Shown here: positions 63,891-64,000 of the stretch, in pieces
How the letters are laid out: each line of letters begins with the position of its first letter
How positions within the stretch are numbered: the stretch's first letter is position 1
Origin: Meghimatium bilineatum
Taxonomy: Eukaryota > Mollusca > Gastropoda > Stylommatophora > Philomycidae
Direction: 5' to 3'
DNA: 64,000 bases
Assembly: GCA_034231615.1 (NCBI GenBank)
Contig: CM067315.1
Span: 17,401,513 to 17,465,512 of the forward strand
The notes under the pieces: generated by a model
What the model saw: only the letters and a program-made list of their open reading frames with translations
Told to the model about the DNA's origin: nothing
The model's database searches: none
Position numbers and translations under genes: made by a program

Positions 63891-64000
63891 CTGCAATACA
63901 ACGAAATCACGTGTAATAGACCAGAATACACTCAATTCTAGTGTAGAAAGCTTCAGTACAATGGGTTTGTGAGTAATATGCTAGAATAACAGAGTTTTGG
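63891..64000 (+). repeat. Partial unit at right window edge
   Basis: Monomer A is complete, with CACGTG, and is followed by 50 bases of B ending at AGAGTTTTGG. The array continues beyond the window. Confidence 0.95.

Larger units (their letters stand above)
1..64000 (+). repeat. Satellite DNA array with nested higher-order repeats
   Basis: The entire window is tandemly repeated head-to-tail with no unique sequence. The reference unit is nine related monomers (A to I) totalling 497 bp. Anchors that recur in order are the HindIII-containing A/B junction (AAGCTTCAGTAC), the PstI site opening monomers E and H (GCTGCAGTACAC), CAGCAAGAGAC opening F, and CTGCAATAC opening A and G. I walked the array unit by unit and found 166 complete units (101 L of 491-500 bp, 53 S of 218-225 bp, 2 S' of 217 bp, 10 T of 169 bp) that abut without gaps. 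Strand is arbitrary; all units share one orientation. Known HOR satellites are typical of eukaryotic centromeric and pericentromeric heterochromatin, so that setting is inferred. The family and species are not recognised. No stretch of 300 bases lies outside the repeat. Confidence 0.98.

Noticed and set aside
1-64000. CRISPR array
   Set aside because: There are no short identical repeats separated by unrelated spacers. All intervening sequence is itself repeated at 497 bp and higher periods, and no cas genes are present.
1-64000. Transposon, retroelement or insertion sequence
   Set aside because: I saw no terminal inverted repeats, long terminal repeats, reverse transcriptase or transposase frame, poly-A tail or target-site duplication. 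Unit boundaries always fall in register with the monomers.
1-64000. CENP-B box or telomere repeat
   Set aside because: I saw no CGGG core needed for a CENP-B box and no TTAGGG-type runs. A centromeric role therefore remains only an inference from the HOR structure.
1-64000. tRNA, rRNA or other structured RNA genes, terminators and riboswitches
   Set aside because: No cloverleaf-like arrangement, rRNA-conserved segment or hairpin followed by a T-run was seen. The only palindromes noted are short (AAGCTT, CTGCAG, CACGTG, TGACGTCA, CTTAAG) and are part of the monomers.

Overview
The whole 64 kb window is one uninterrupted satellite DNA array. I found no gene, RNA gene, transposon, CRISPR array or unique-sequence interruption. 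Every repeat unit lies head-to-tail on the same strand, and the array runs off both ends of the window. A continuous array of this size with higher-order repeat (HOR) structure points to a eukaryotic nuclear genome, in a centromeric, pericentromeric, subtelomeric or other heterochromatic block. I cannot name the species or the satellite family. The sequence is AT-rich, about 38% GC in the one monomer I counted by hand. I see no telomere repeat and no CENP-B box core.

The array is nested in at least four layers. (1) A half-monomer of about 28-30 bp is still detectable inside monomers. (2) Monomers are about 60 bp (59-61), or about 50 bp (49-51) where roughly one helical turn has been lost. (3) Nine diverged monomers in fixed order, A-B-C-D-E-F-G-H-I, form a 497-bp HOR unit (L, range 491-500). 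Internal deletions of L give a 219-bp four-monomer unit (S = A-B-C-D/I), a 217-bp variant (S' = A-B-C-I) and a 169-bp three-monomer unit (T = A-B/H-I). (4) Strings of L, S and T units are duplicated in tandem as supra-HOR cassettes of about 1-6.5 kb. Walking the window by hand I counted 166 complete units: 101 L, 53 S, 2 S' and 10 T, plus partial units at both ends.

Layout: 23-14070 is a 6563-bp cassette of 18 units, present twice plus a partial third copy. 15025-21192 is a 3084-bp cassette of 8 units, present twice. 21193-32038 is a mixed zone with 1923/1925-bp and 498-bp duplications, where left-type and right-type subfamilies meet. 32039-39648 is a cassette in three copies of 2870, 2369 and 2371 bp, tagged by a 6-bp insertion. 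40644-42625 is an approximately 991-bp duplication. 42626-45980 holds a 1926-bp periodicity. 46200-63890 is a family of cassettes around a 2922-bp, seven-unit core with gains and losses of whole units, ending in a 1212/1213-bp duplication. T units occur only left of 22571.

The many short open frames (about 60-91 codons) are by-products of the repeat. They recur once per unit at fixed positions, the ones I traced begin with TTG or GTG rather than ATG, and they overlap on both strands. I annotate none as genes. The biological interest is in how the array evolves: the sequence preserves individual unequal-exchange and deletion events.
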